Source: Methylococcaceae bacterium (GTDB lineage Bacteria; Pseudomonadota; Gammaproteobacteria; Methylococcales; Methylococcaceae). From it: DNA of 8,075 bases. The position numbers and the translations under genes were made by a program. Positions 1-6,452 of the stretch are shown here, piece by piece. The stretch is taken from assembly GCA_005792805.1 (NCBI GenBank), contig SXQV01000003.1, positions 1 to 8,075 on the forward strand, written 5' to 3'. The notes under the pieces are model-generated. The model did not search any database, had not been told where the DNA came from, and saw nothing but the letters and a program-made list of their open reading frames with translations. Position 1 is the first letter of the stretch. The number at the start of each line of letters is the position of its first letter.

Positions 1-1
1 C

Positions 2-256
2 AATTTTGAGCGGGAGATCCACAAGGGCCTGGGCACATTCTCCTGGTTCATCTACCGCATCACGACCCCGGCCATCCGCGACCTGTTCATGAATCCAAAA
101 AATGTCTTGCGAGTCCGTGAAGCGGTCACTTCTGTCCTGGCCGGCGACATCTTCCGCAATACCCCCATGACACTGCCCCTGTCCGCGTTCCGGCTCATCT
201 ACTACATCAAAAGCATCCTGATCCGTTGGGGCTGGATGCCGCCGGTTACCCGCTAA
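2..256 (+). CDS. FAD-dependent oxidoreductase / tryptophan-halogenase-like protein, C-terminal fragment
   Basis: This is the last 84 codons of a gene that begins left of the window and ends at the TAA at 254-256. The frame is open from the first complete codon. The fragment begins NFEREIHKGLGTFSWFIYRI, continues with a helical stretch containing RDLFMNP and VLAGDIFRNTP, and ends in a hydrophobic, basic tail (YYIKSILIRWGW then PPVTR). This resembles the C-terminus of the NAD(P)/FAD-dependent oxidoreductases (often labelled tryptophan-halogenase-like) found in aryl polyene and xanthomonadin clusters. In Xanthomonas such a protein could relate to pigment bromination or desaturation, but its exact reaction is not settled. 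The FAD-binding GxGxxG motif and any halogenase motif would lie upstream of the window, so halogenase versus other oxidoreductase cannot be decided here. The adjacent aryl polyene genes on the same strand support the call. An unrelated protein cannot be excluded from 84 residues alone. Confidence 0.62.
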   Translation, partial: NFEREIHKGLGTFSWFIYRITTPAIRDLFMNPKNVLRVREAVTSVLAGDIFRNTPMTLPLSAFRLIYYIKSILIRWGWMPPVTR

Positions 257-301
257 CACTCCGGAATCACTTGCCTTACGCCCACGCCGTTATTCGCTGA
301 C

Positions 302-1339
302 ATGCCGGCAAACGCTCTTATTTCCCCAGTGCTGCAAGTCCCTGGCAGCGGGACCCTGGGTCAACTCTATTTGCCCGCCGGAGCCCCGGTTGCCCTTCCC
401 GCAGGGCGGCATCCATTGGGCATCATCGATCACTCTGGTGATGGAAACGAAGGCATTCCCCATAAAGATGTGCCGATAGCCTCGATTGCCATGAACGCAA
501 TCGAAGGCAGCAATAGCCAGGATGTCTGGTACACCGACCAGCCAGTCCATTACGAGACCACCGGAGAAATCCGTTATGCCCAAAGCGGCAGCCTCCTGTT
601 CGGCGTGGCGCATTACCCGGCCGACGATATCGACAAGACGGCTTATCAGGCGTACTGCAACCTGATCCGGCTCACTCGCGCAACAGGTGCCGGCAAGCTG
701 ATTCGTCTGTGGAATTATTTTCCTGGCATCAACGAAGATCAGGCGGATCTGGAACGCTATCGGCGATTTTGCAGAGGCCGGCATGAAGCACTAGCCGACA
801 TGGGGTATTCACTGGATCGGGATCTGCCGGCTGCTACGGCGGTAGGCAGCCGGCAAGGGGACTTCTGGGTCATTTTTTTGGCGGGAAATGGCGACTCGCT
901 GCAAGTGGAAAATCCGCTGCAAACGAGCGCGTTCCGTTATCCCCCGGACTATGGTCCGCGCAGCCCTGCGTTCTCCCGCGCCGTCAGGTATTCAGCAGGT
1001 CAGGGAGATCAACTTTTTGTGTCCGGGACTGCCAGTATTCGTGGGCATGAGACGCTTCATCCCAGTGATCTGGTCGGCCAATGCGCTATCACGCTGAGCA
1101 ACCTGAGCACCCTGGTCGAGCAAGCCGGGGAAGGTCATCTGCGTCAGCTGGGCGCTCGCGCCCGCTGGAAAGTCTATCTTCGTCACGCCGAAGATTTCCA
1201 GACCTTAAGGGATTGCCTTGGACACACCTTGGACCCCACCAGCCCCATTCTCCATGTTGCTGGTGATATTTGCCGGCAGTCACTGCTATTCGAGATCGAG
1301 GGCTTGATCGATCTACAGAGTTTTTCGATGAAATGCTAA
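302..1339 (+). CDS. xanB2: Chorismatase (3-/4-hydroxybenzoate synthase), XanB2/Hyg5/FkbO family
   Basis: This 345-residue protein, close to full family length, hydrolyses chorismate in the cytoplasm. XanB2 in Xanthomonas yields 3- and 4-hydroxybenzoate plus pyruvate, feeding pigment and ubiquinone synthesis. Family signatures appear in order: IRLWNYFPGINE (134-145) followed by ERYRRFCRGR, ATAVGS (178-183), NPLQTSAFRYP (204-214) with YGPRSPAFSRA (217-227), SGTASIRGHET (241-251), and near the C-terminus GDICRQSLLFEIE (321-333). Glu331 lies seven residues after Cys324, the spacing I recall for catalytic Glu334 and Cys327 of Hyg5, a 3-hydroxybenzoate-forming member. Ala244 in the TAS motif also fits that type. 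The ATG at 302 is 45 nt after the previous stop, with no other in-frame ATG in the gap and no clear ribosome binding site. As the gene just before the ACP, it most likely supplies the aromatic starter. Older annotations call this family pteridine-dependent deoxygenase-like. The family assignment is firm; the product isomer is inferred. Confidence 0.9.
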   Translation: MPANALISPVLQVPGSGTLGQLYLPAGAPVALPAGRHPLGIIDHSGDGNEGIPHKDVPIASIAMNAIEGSNSQDVWYTDQPVHYETTGEIRYAQSGSLLFGVAHYPADDIDKTAYQAYCNLIRLTRATGAGKLIRLWNYFPGINEDQADLERYRRFCRGRHEALADMGYSLDRDLPAATAVGSRQGDFWVIFLAGNGDSLQVENPLQTSAFRYPPDYGPRSPAFSRAVRYSAGQGDQLFVSGTASIRGHETLHPSDLVGQCAITLSNLSTLVEQAGEGHLRQLGARARWKVYLRHAEDFQTLRDCLGHTLDPTSPILHVAGDICRQSLLFEIEGLIDLQSFSMKC

Positions 1340-1370
1340 TTTATGCCGCTGGATTGACGAACCACAAGTA

Positions 1371-1637
1371 ATGATGGAAATGAACGCTTTAGAATCTGAA
1401 TTGGCACAGCGGCTGGTCGACTCGCTGAATCTGGAAATAGCCGCCAGCGAGATCGATCCGCAGGCCCCCTTGTATCAGGAAGGACTGGGACTCGACTCCA
1501 TCGACCTTCTTGAGCTGTCAGTGGTCATTTCCAAGCAGTATGGTTTCCAGATCAAATCGGATGACCCGGATATCACCCATCTGTTTTCATCCCTGAGCGC
1601 TCTCGCCCAGGGGGTCGCGGCACGCCGGACTGTGTGA
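1371..1637 (+). CDS. Acyl carrier protein
   Basis: This is an 88-residue acidic, helical protein with the canonical phosphopantetheine attachment site GLGLDSIDLLELSV. Ser43 in the DSID motif would receive the 4'-phosphopantetheine arm. Its length is normal for a discrete ACP. It is expected to carry the hydroxybenzoate-primed polyene chain between ketosynthase, reductase and dehydratase in the cytoplasm. Xanthomonas has an equivalent ACP (XanC) directly after the chorismatase. The start is uncertain: ATG codons at 1371, 1374 and 1383 are all in frame and none has a strong Shine-Dalgarno sequence. I kept the first. It begins 31 nt after the chorismatase stop and ends 1 nt before the next start, which implies translational coupling. 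Many aryl polyene clusters, such as that of E. coli, carry two tandem ACPs; only one is seen here. Confidence 0.93.
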   Translation: MMEMNALESELAQRLVDSLNLEIAASEIDPQAPLYQEGLGLDSIDLLELSVVISKQYGFQIKSDDPDITHLFSSLSALAQGVAARRTV

Positions 1638-1638
1638 C

Positions 1639-2319
1639 GTGGTTCCAGCAAAAGTCCTGGTGAGCATCGGTTTGGCCGCCGCCTTCCCTTTGGCTTCGTA
1701 TGGGCTGCTGAAATCACAGGTAGTGCCAGTCCACTGGCTCGGATTTCCCGACGGGCTGCTGGCGGCTGGGCTGTTCATGGGCATGGGAATACAGGCAGGC
1801 ATCATGACCCGCCTCGCCCTTGCTGCCCTGGCCGTGGCGATTTGCGCCGGAGGCTTTACCGTCCGGCCGGAACTGACGATGTCGCTCATGCCGGCACTGG
1901 TTAATCTGCTGCTGGCCCGGCTTTTTCAGATGACCCTGGAACAGGGCTCAGAACCTTTAATCACGCGAATCGCCCGGATCGCCCGGCACAATGGTCCATT
2001 ACCGGCGGAATTGACGATCTACACCCGTCGGCTGACGATCGCCTGGGCCCTGTTCTTTTTTATTCTGGCGGTGAACTCCCTGTTACTTGCCGCTTTCGCC
2101 CGCATTGAAACGGTCATGCTGTTCGCCAACACGCTGAACATGATTTTCATTGGCCTGTTTTTCGTGATCGAAAATCTCTACCGACTCATTCGCTATCGCC
2201 ATTATTCGCATACTCCGCTGCGGCACCTGATAAAGACCATCGCCGCCCATGGCTGGCAGACCGGGCCTGAATTCCCGGAGCAAAACGGCAAGGCTTCCAC
2301 CGCCGACCGGGCCACCTGA
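1639..2319 (+). CDS. COG4648-like aryl polyene cluster inner-membrane protein
   Basis: This 226-residue integral membrane protein starts at GTG 1639, one nucleotide after the ACP stop. Hydrophobic segments lie at about residues 4-24, 33-52, 55-73, 80-98, 132-153 and 158-181, giving about six transmembrane helices. The C-terminal tail (from about 182) is basic, then polar, and probably cytoplasmic. The hydrophilic linker at 100-131 contains a short RIARIAR repeat. Size, topology and position directly after an ACP match the uncharacterised membrane protein (COG4648) present in nearly every aryl polyene cluster. Its biochemical role is unknown. Given its neighbours it may anchor the synthase at the membrane or help pass product to the acyltransferase; that is inference. 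The alternative is an unrelated small membrane protein, which the context makes unlikely. Confidence 0.8.
   Translation: MVPAKVLVSIGLAAAFPLASYGLLKSQVVPVHWLGFPDGLLAAGLFMGMGIQAGIMTRLALAALAVAICAGGFTVRPELTMSLMPALVNLLLARLFQMTLEQGSEPLITRIARIARHNGPLPAELTIYTRRLTIAWALFFFILAVNSLLLAAFARIETVMLFANTLNMIFIGLFFVIENLYRLIRYRHYSHTPLRHLIKTIAAHGWQTGPEFPEQNGKASTADRAT
1969..1986 (+). repeat. 9-bp tandem repeat (two copies of ATCGCCCGG)
   Basis: Two perfect, adjacent 9-base copies lie inside the COG4648-like gene and encode IAR twice (RIARIAR in context). The repeat is in frame, so gain or loss of a unit would add or remove three residues in a cytoplasmic or interfacial loop without a frameshift. It is probably incidental or a small structural motif of amphipathic basic helix. 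Confidence 0.6.
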
Positions 2320-2325
2320 GCCGTG

Positions 2326-2595
2326 ATGCGCTTTTCGGTTCCCCATTCACACCCGGCCTTGCAAGGGCACTTCCCTGACCATCCCATTGTTCCAGCCGTG
2401 CTGATCCTGGAGGCTGTTTTGATGGCGGCGGGTCAACAGAGGCCAGACCAGATCACCCGTGTTGCCCAGGCCAAATTCACCTCCATTTTATTACCGGACC
2501 AGACCTGCCTGATCACGCTCACTCCGTCGGCCAAGGGGCTTCGCTTCACCTGCAAGTCTGACAGCCGCACGGTGGCAACGGGTCTTTTGTGGTAA
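2326..2595 (+). CDS. Short 3-hydroxyacyl-ACP dehydratase, FabA/FabZ-like hotdog fold
   Basis: This 89-residue protein carries the core FabZ-like active-site segment GHFPDHPIVPAVLILE. His15 (in HFP) and Glu29 (in LILE) are 14 residues apart, the same spacing as catalytic His54 and Glu68 in E. coli FabZ. It should remove water from 3-hydroxyacyl-ACP to give the trans double bonds of the polyene. It is shorter than FabZ (about 150) and nearer the mini-dehydratases (ApeI type) of aryl polyene clusters. Two loop glycines of the usual HFPG...PG motif are Asp18 and Ala24 here. The C-terminal half has the hotdog-like pattern of a central strand (AKFTSILLPDQ) and a final strand ending in GLLW. The start could also be GTG at 2323; I chose ATG at 2326 because TGAG lies 5 nt upstream. 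It follows the preceding stop by a few bases, so coupling is likely. Confidence 0.78.
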   Translation: MRFSVPHSHPALQGHFPDHPIVPAVLILEAVLMAAGQQRPDQITRVAQAKFTSILLPDQTCLITLTPSAKGLRFTCKSDSRTVATGLLW

Positions 2596-2608
2596 GCAGC
2601 ACAACGCC

Positions 2609-3508
2609 ATGACCACTCACTGGCAAAGCCTGCCGGAACGGAGCAATGCGTTCTGGTTACAGACCATTACCTGGATTGCGCTGCGGCTCGGACGCAACAT
2701 TTCGCGAGTGCTGCTATACCCCATCACAGCCTATTTTCTGATTTTCCAGAACCAGACACTCCCCGCGTCCAGACGCTATTTACGCAAAGCCCTGGGCCGC
2801 AATCCCCACTGGAGAGACATCTTCAGGCAGTACCACACTTTTGCCTGTACCTTGCTCGACCGGCTTTTTGTCCTGTCCGGGCAGGATCACCGCCTGACTA
2901 TCGAGGTGCATGGGCTGGACGTGCTTGAGCGGTTTGCCTCGCATGGGAGAGGCTGCCTGCTGGTAGGCTCCCATCTTGGGAGTTTTGAAATCATCCGCGC
3001 GGTGGGCCGTACCCGGCGGGGACTGCGGGTAAAGGCCTTGATGTATGGCGAAGCCACGCCCCAGATCACACGGCTCTATCGTAGCCTCAACCCGGCCCTG
3101 CATGAGGACATTATTCCCGTCGGCGGACCCGCGACCCTGCTCGGACTCGATGAGTTTGTCGCAGACGGCGGATTGCTGGCCCTCCTGGGAGATCGCTGCG
3201 TAAGCGGCGATAAGCGCCTTCAGTGCACCTTTTTTGGAGAGCCCGCCTGGTTCCCCCAGACGCCGCTGGTGTTATCCCAGATACTGAAGGCACCGATGAT
3301 GCTGTTCGTTTGTCTGCATACCGGTTGGGGGCGTTATGAGGTCTACTTCGAAGATCTCGCCGACTATCACCCGCTGGCCCGCCCAGAGCGGCAAAGTCAA
3401 GCCGGTCAGGTCATGCAGCGTTATGCGGAGCGGCTGGAACATTACTGCCGGAAAGCGCCCTACAACTGGTTCAATTTTCACGATGTCTGGCAGCCCGGTG
3501 AACCCTGA
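2609..3508 (+). CDS. LpxL/HtrB-like lysophospholipid acyltransferase
   Basis: This 299-residue protein is of the lipid A lauroyl/myristoyl acyltransferase (HtrB/LpxL) superfamily. One hydrophobic N-terminal segment (about 17-47) would anchor it to the inner membrane. The catalytic H-x4-E motif is SHLGSFE, with His122 and Glu127, preceded by the usual GCLLVGSHLG strand-turn. Later family landmarks are LLALLGDR (189-196), the FFGEPAWFP segment (208-216) and YNWFNFHDVW (285-294) near the end, where family members often have a related W-F motif. Total length is typical. In aryl polyene clusters this type of enzyme is thought to transfer the polyene chain from ACP to a lipid or sugar acceptor; the acceptor cannot be read from sequence. 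ATG 2609 is 13 nt after the dehydratase stop with no strong ribosome binding site. The C-terminus overlaps the next gene. A housekeeping lipid A acyltransferase is possible but unlikely in this setting. Confidence 0.88.
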   Translation: MTTHWQSLPERSNAFWLQTITWIALRLGRNISRVLLYPITAYFLIFQNQTLPASRRYLRKALGRNPHWRDIFRQYHTFACTLLDRLFVLSGQDHRLTIEVHGLDVLERFASHGRGCLLVGSHLGSFEIIRAVGRTRRGLRVKALMYGEATPQITRLYRSLNPALHEDIIPVGGPATLLGLDEFVADGGLLALLGDRCVSGDKRLQCTFFGEPAWFPQTPLVLSQILKAPMMLFVCLHTGWGRYEVYFEDLADYHPLARPERQSQAGQVMQRYAERLEHYCRKAPYNWFNFHDVWQPGEP

Positions 3509-4121
3509 CTCCACCGATCGGGGTGGCTGGTCAAAAACAGGGATGATTATTCTTGCCCTGTTAGCCCTCCCGCTAAATTATCAATATGGCCTGGCTGCGT
3601 CCACGGCGGGTGCCCCGACCTTGCAAACGCTGTTTTCCCGGCTGGCCAGCCGCAATGAAACACAGGTTCGTTTCGTCGAGACCAAAACCCTTGGCGTGCT
3701 ATCGCAGCCCATAAGGCTGGAAGGAGTGCTCGAATTCCATGCCCCCAGCTATCTCGCCAAGCATGTCGAGCAACCGGCAGAAGAGCACTACGTGATTGAG
3801 GGTCAGCACGTGACCGTCAGCAAGCCGGCGGAACCGTCTTCGGTCCAGCTCAACCTCAGCGACTACCCCCCGCTGGCCGCCTTTGCCGAAGGCCTGCGGG
3901 CACCCCTGGCCGGTGACCTTGCCGCCTTGCGCCGTTACTGGACACCCAGCCTGGGAGGGTCATGGAAACATTGGCGGCTGGTGCTGACACCGATTCGGCC
4001 CGAGCTGGCCGCCCTGGTCCGCCAGGTGCAGCTGGAAGGACAGGAAGATCGCCTCACTCGGATGACACTGGAGGAAACCGGCGGCGACCGGTCCACGCTG
4101 GATTTCGTCCGGGGGCCATGA
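3483..4121 (+). CDS. LolA-like outer-membrane lipoprotein carrier / periplasmic lipid chaperone
   Basis: This protein of about 212 residues resembles LolA-related proteins of aryl polyene clusters. A basic N-region (DRGGWSK) and hydrophobic core (MIILALLALPL, about 21-31) followed by GLAAS look like a Sec signal peptide with cleavage near residue 38-42. The mature part has the family pattern: QTLFSRLASRNETQVRFVETK (helix then first strand), IRLEGVLEFHAPSYLAKH, and HYVIEGQHVTVSK, alternating strands suited to a half-open lipid-binding barrel. It would bind the lipid-linked polyene in the periplasm and carry it to the outer membrane. The start is uncertain: in-frame candidates are ATG 3483 (26-nt overlap with the acyltransferase), GTG 3498 (11-nt overlap) and ATG 3543, which would remove the basic N-region. 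None has a strong ribosome binding site. The frame is open well upstream, but that region is already coded by the acyltransferase. The stop overlaps the exporter start by 4 nt (ATGA), linking the two in expression and probably function. Confidence 0.82.
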   Translation: MSGSPVNPDSTDRGGWSKTGMIILALLALPLNYQYGLAASTAGAPTLQTLFSRLASRNETQVRFVETKTLGVLSQPIRLEGVLEFHAPSYLAKHVEQPAEEHYVIEGQHVTVSKPAEPSSVQLNLSDYPPLAAFAEGLRAPLAGDLAALRRYWTPSLGGSWKHWRLVLTPIRPELAALVRQVQLEGQEDRLTRMTLEETGGDRSTLDFVRGP

Positions 4122-6442
4122 GCGCACGCTTACCCTGGCTTTTGTGGCTTTTGTGGCTGGCAATCGCTGGCTGGGTGCTGCTATACCGGACTCCCATCAC
4201 CACCGATCTGACTTTTTTCCTGCCGCGCAACGCCGGAATGCTGGACAGCATTCTGGTCCAGCAGATGCGTGAGGGCCCCGCCTCACGCTTGCTGATGATC
4301 GCCCTGGAGGGTGGAGATGAAATCACTCGTGCGGATGCCAGCCGTGAACTGGCCAAGCGCCTGCATTCCTGCCCGGAATTCGAGTCCGTCATCAATGGCC
4401 CTGAACCCCACCTCCTTGCCGACCTGGAACAGCGGCTGTTCCCCTACCGCTACTCACTCAGTCCCGCCATTCAGGCCGGGCAGTTTGACCCCCCTGCCCT
4501 GCGAACCGCGTTAATGCAGCGCCTCGCTGAACTTGCCTCTCCAGCCGGGGCTTTCCAGAAAGCCTGGCTTACCCGCGACCCGACGGGCGAATGGAGCCGC
4601 CTGCTGCAATCCTGGCTGGGCGCGTCAGGCCCGTCTCTCCGCCATGGCGTCTGGTTTTCACCGGACGGGCAGCGCGCACTGCTGTTGGCCAAAACCCGGA
4701 GTTCGGGCTTTGAACTCGAATCTCAGGCAAAAGCGCAACAGCAGGTTCTGGACCGCGTTCAGACCCTTGCCGCATCATCCAGGATCCGCCTGAGCCTGGG
4801 TGGACCCGGCGCGATGGGAGTGGAAGCCAACACCCGAATCACCCGGGATGCCGCCCGTCTCTCAGCAATCAACAGCCTGCTGATCATGCTCCTGATTTAT
4901 GCGGTTTACCGGTCCTGGCGGGTGTTGGCGCTGGGCCTGATTCCCCTGATTACCGGCGTATTGACCGGAGCGGCGGCCACCCGCCTCCTCTTTGGTGAAC
5001 TGCACGGGATTACCCTGGGATTCGGGGCCACGCTGGTAGGAGTCGCCGCCGACTATCCCAATCACTTTTTCACCCACCTGCATCCCGCAGAATCGCCAGA
5101 ACGGGCGATGAATCGCATCTGGCCCACCCTCAGGCTGGGTTTGCTGACCAATGTTGCCGGCTTCGCCGCCATGCTGTTTTCCGGATTTGCCGGACTCAGC
5201 CAATTGGCTGTTTTTGCCGGCACGGGCCTGCTGGCGGCCGGCCTGTCGACTCGTTGGGTGTTGCCGCCCCTGTCGGGAACGGGAGTGCGGCTGCCCCGCT
5301 GGGTAGCCGAGGGTTCCACCCTCCAGCAGGCGGACCGCTGGCTGCCGTGGGGGCGATGGCTTCCCATGGGAATCACTGTGCTGCTCTGTACGCTTTTCGT
5401 GCAGTCGGGTGCGCCCCTGTGGAACGATGATGTGGGTGCGCTTAACCCCGTACCCGCCGCAAGACAGCAGCTTGATGCATCGCTGCAAAGGGATTTCAAC
5501 GTACCCGACCTCGGAAAACTCGTCGTGATCACGGCGCCGGATATCGAGTCGGCTTTGCTTGTTGCCGAATCCCTCACCCCCACCCTGGAAAAGCTTCAGC
5601 GGCAAAAAGCCATTACCGGCTTTGATCCGGCCACCCGTTATCTGCCCAGCCAAAGTCTTCAGCGTCAACGTTTAACCCTATTGCCCAGTTCGAACACGCT
5701 AGAGCAGAATTTGCAGCAGGCTGAACAAGGCTTGCCATTCAAGCCCGGAATCTTTGCTCCCTTCATCACCGGTCTCACCGGCGCTCGTGAGCGGGGTCCG
5801 CTGCAACGCAGCGACCTGGCCGGAACCCCGCTGGCCGACCGGGTCGACAGCCTGCTGGTACCCCTGCAACAGGGCTGGGCTGCCCTGATCCCGCTGTCAG
5901 GCATCACCGATGAAAGCGCGATCATCGAGCAGCTCAAACCCTTCCATGACGCAGGAGTCCAGTTTGTCGACCTCCGGGAGGAATCCACGCGGCTCATGCG
6001 AAATTACCGCCAGGAAGCACTGCGCCTGCTGGCCTACAGCCTGATAGTCATTGGCGGATTGCTGATCCTGGGTTCAGGAAGCGTAAGGGATGCGCAGCGG
6101 GTATTTTTTCCCGTGCTTGCCGCCAGCCTCTGTACGGCGCTCATCATGGCTGTACTGTTTCATGGCCTGAATCTCTACCATCTGGTTTCACTGTTGCTGG
6201 TCACCGGACTCAGCCTGGATCAGGCCCTGTTCTTCAACCGGGACGCCGCTGATCCGGAGGAAAGACGGCGCACCCTGCTCTCGCTCCTGGTTTGCAGCGC
6301 CAGCGCCGTGCTGGCGTTTGGCACACTCGCCTTTTCCGGGGTCAACATTCTCCGCGCCATGGGTACCACGGTCGCGGTCGGCGCTGTGCTGGCCATCGGT
6401 TTTGCCGCGTTGCTGGCACCAAGACCCCTGACTCCGCGATAA
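4118..6442 (+). CDS. MMPL/RND-family exporter of aryl polyene cluster
   Basis: This protein has 774 residues and about 12 transmembrane helices in the RND/MMPL duplicated layout. Helix 1 is at 6-23, followed by a large periplasmic domain (24-248). Helices 2-6 fall at about 249-264, 268-290, 296-316, 339-357 and 362-383. A further helix at 414-430 is followed by a second periplasmic domain (431-634), and five helices lie at about 635-767. Asp312 in GVAADYPNHFF and Asp701 in GLSLDQALFF occupy matching positions of the two halves and are candidates for the proton relay typical of RND pumps. It probably drives transfer of the pigment lipid out of the inner membrane, handing it to the LolA-like protein. 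The start is ATG 4118, overlapping the previous stop as ATGA. The frame stays open upstream to 3962, but that extension is Gly/Pro/Arg-rich, out of frame with the LolA-like gene and lacks family features, so it is rejected. Confidence 0.9.
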   Translation: MSARLPWLLWLLWLAIAGWVLLYRTPITTDLTFFLPRNAGMLDSILVQQMREGPASRLLMIALEGGDEITRADASRELAKRLHSCPEFESVINGPEPHLLADLEQRLFPYRYSLSPAIQAGQFDPPALRTALMQRLAELASPAGAFQKAWLTRDPTGEWSRLLQSWLGASGPSLRHGVWFSPDGQRALLLAKTRSSGFELESQAKAQQQVLDRVQTLAASSRIRLSLGGPGAMGVEANTRITRDAARLSAINSLLIMLLIYAVYRSWRVLALGLIPLITGVLTGAAATRLLFGELHGITLGFGATLVGVAADYPNHFFTHLHPAESPERAMNRIWPTLRLGLLTNVAGFAAMLFSGFAGLSQLAVFAGTGLLAAGLSTRWVLPPLSGTGVRLPRWVAEGSTLQQADRWLPWGRWLPMGITVLLCTLFVQSGAPLWNDDVGALNPVPAARQQLDASLQRDFNVPDLGKLVVITAPDIESALLVAESLTPTLEKLQRQKAITGFDPATRYLPSQSLQRQRLTLLPSSNTLEQNLQQAEQGLPFKPGIFAPFITGLTGARERGPLQRSDLAGTPLADRVDSLLVPLQQGWAALIPLSGITDESAIIEQLKPFHDAGVQFVDLREESTRLMRNYRQEALRLLAYSLIVIGGLLILGSGSVRDAQRVFFPVLAASLCTALIMAVLFHGLNLYHLVSLLLVTGLSLDQALFFNRDAADPEERRRTLLSLLVCSASAVLAFGTLAFSGVNILRAMGTTVAVGAVLAIGFAALLAPRPLTPR
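4136..4158 (+). repeat. 9-bp tandem repeat (TGGCTTTTG, 2.5 copies) in exporter N-terminus
   Basis: TGGCTTTTG occurs twice in direct succession (4136-4144, 4145-4153), followed by a partial third unit TGGCT. It encodes the WLLWLLWL run in the first transmembrane helix of the exporter. It is in frame, so unit changes would lengthen or shorten the helix by three residues without a frameshift. It may be only the result of a low-complexity hydrophobic helix. Confidence 0.65.
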
Positions 6443-6452
6443 TCCACGGCCT

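Noticed and set aside
271..296. Possible promoter TTGCCT ... TATTCG before the chorismatase
   Set aside because: The spacing is only 14 bases and the -10 match is weak. The 45-nt gap inside an operon gives no independent support.
290..784. Minus-strand open frame overlapping the start of the chorismatase
   Set aside because: There are no domain features, and it is fully antisense to a strongly supported chorismatase.
3336..3482. N-terminal extension of the LolA-like frame upstream of 3483
   Set aside because: The segment is Ser/Thr/Lys-rich out-of-frame reading of the acyltransferase C-terminus and would bury the signal peptide in the middle of the protein.
4862..5668. Long minus-strand open frame (268 codons) opposite the exporter gene
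   Set aside because: The translation is rich in Gly, Gln and Arg with no recognisable domain. It lies wholly antisense to a clear MMPL gene, and such frames are common by chance in G+C-rich coding DNA.
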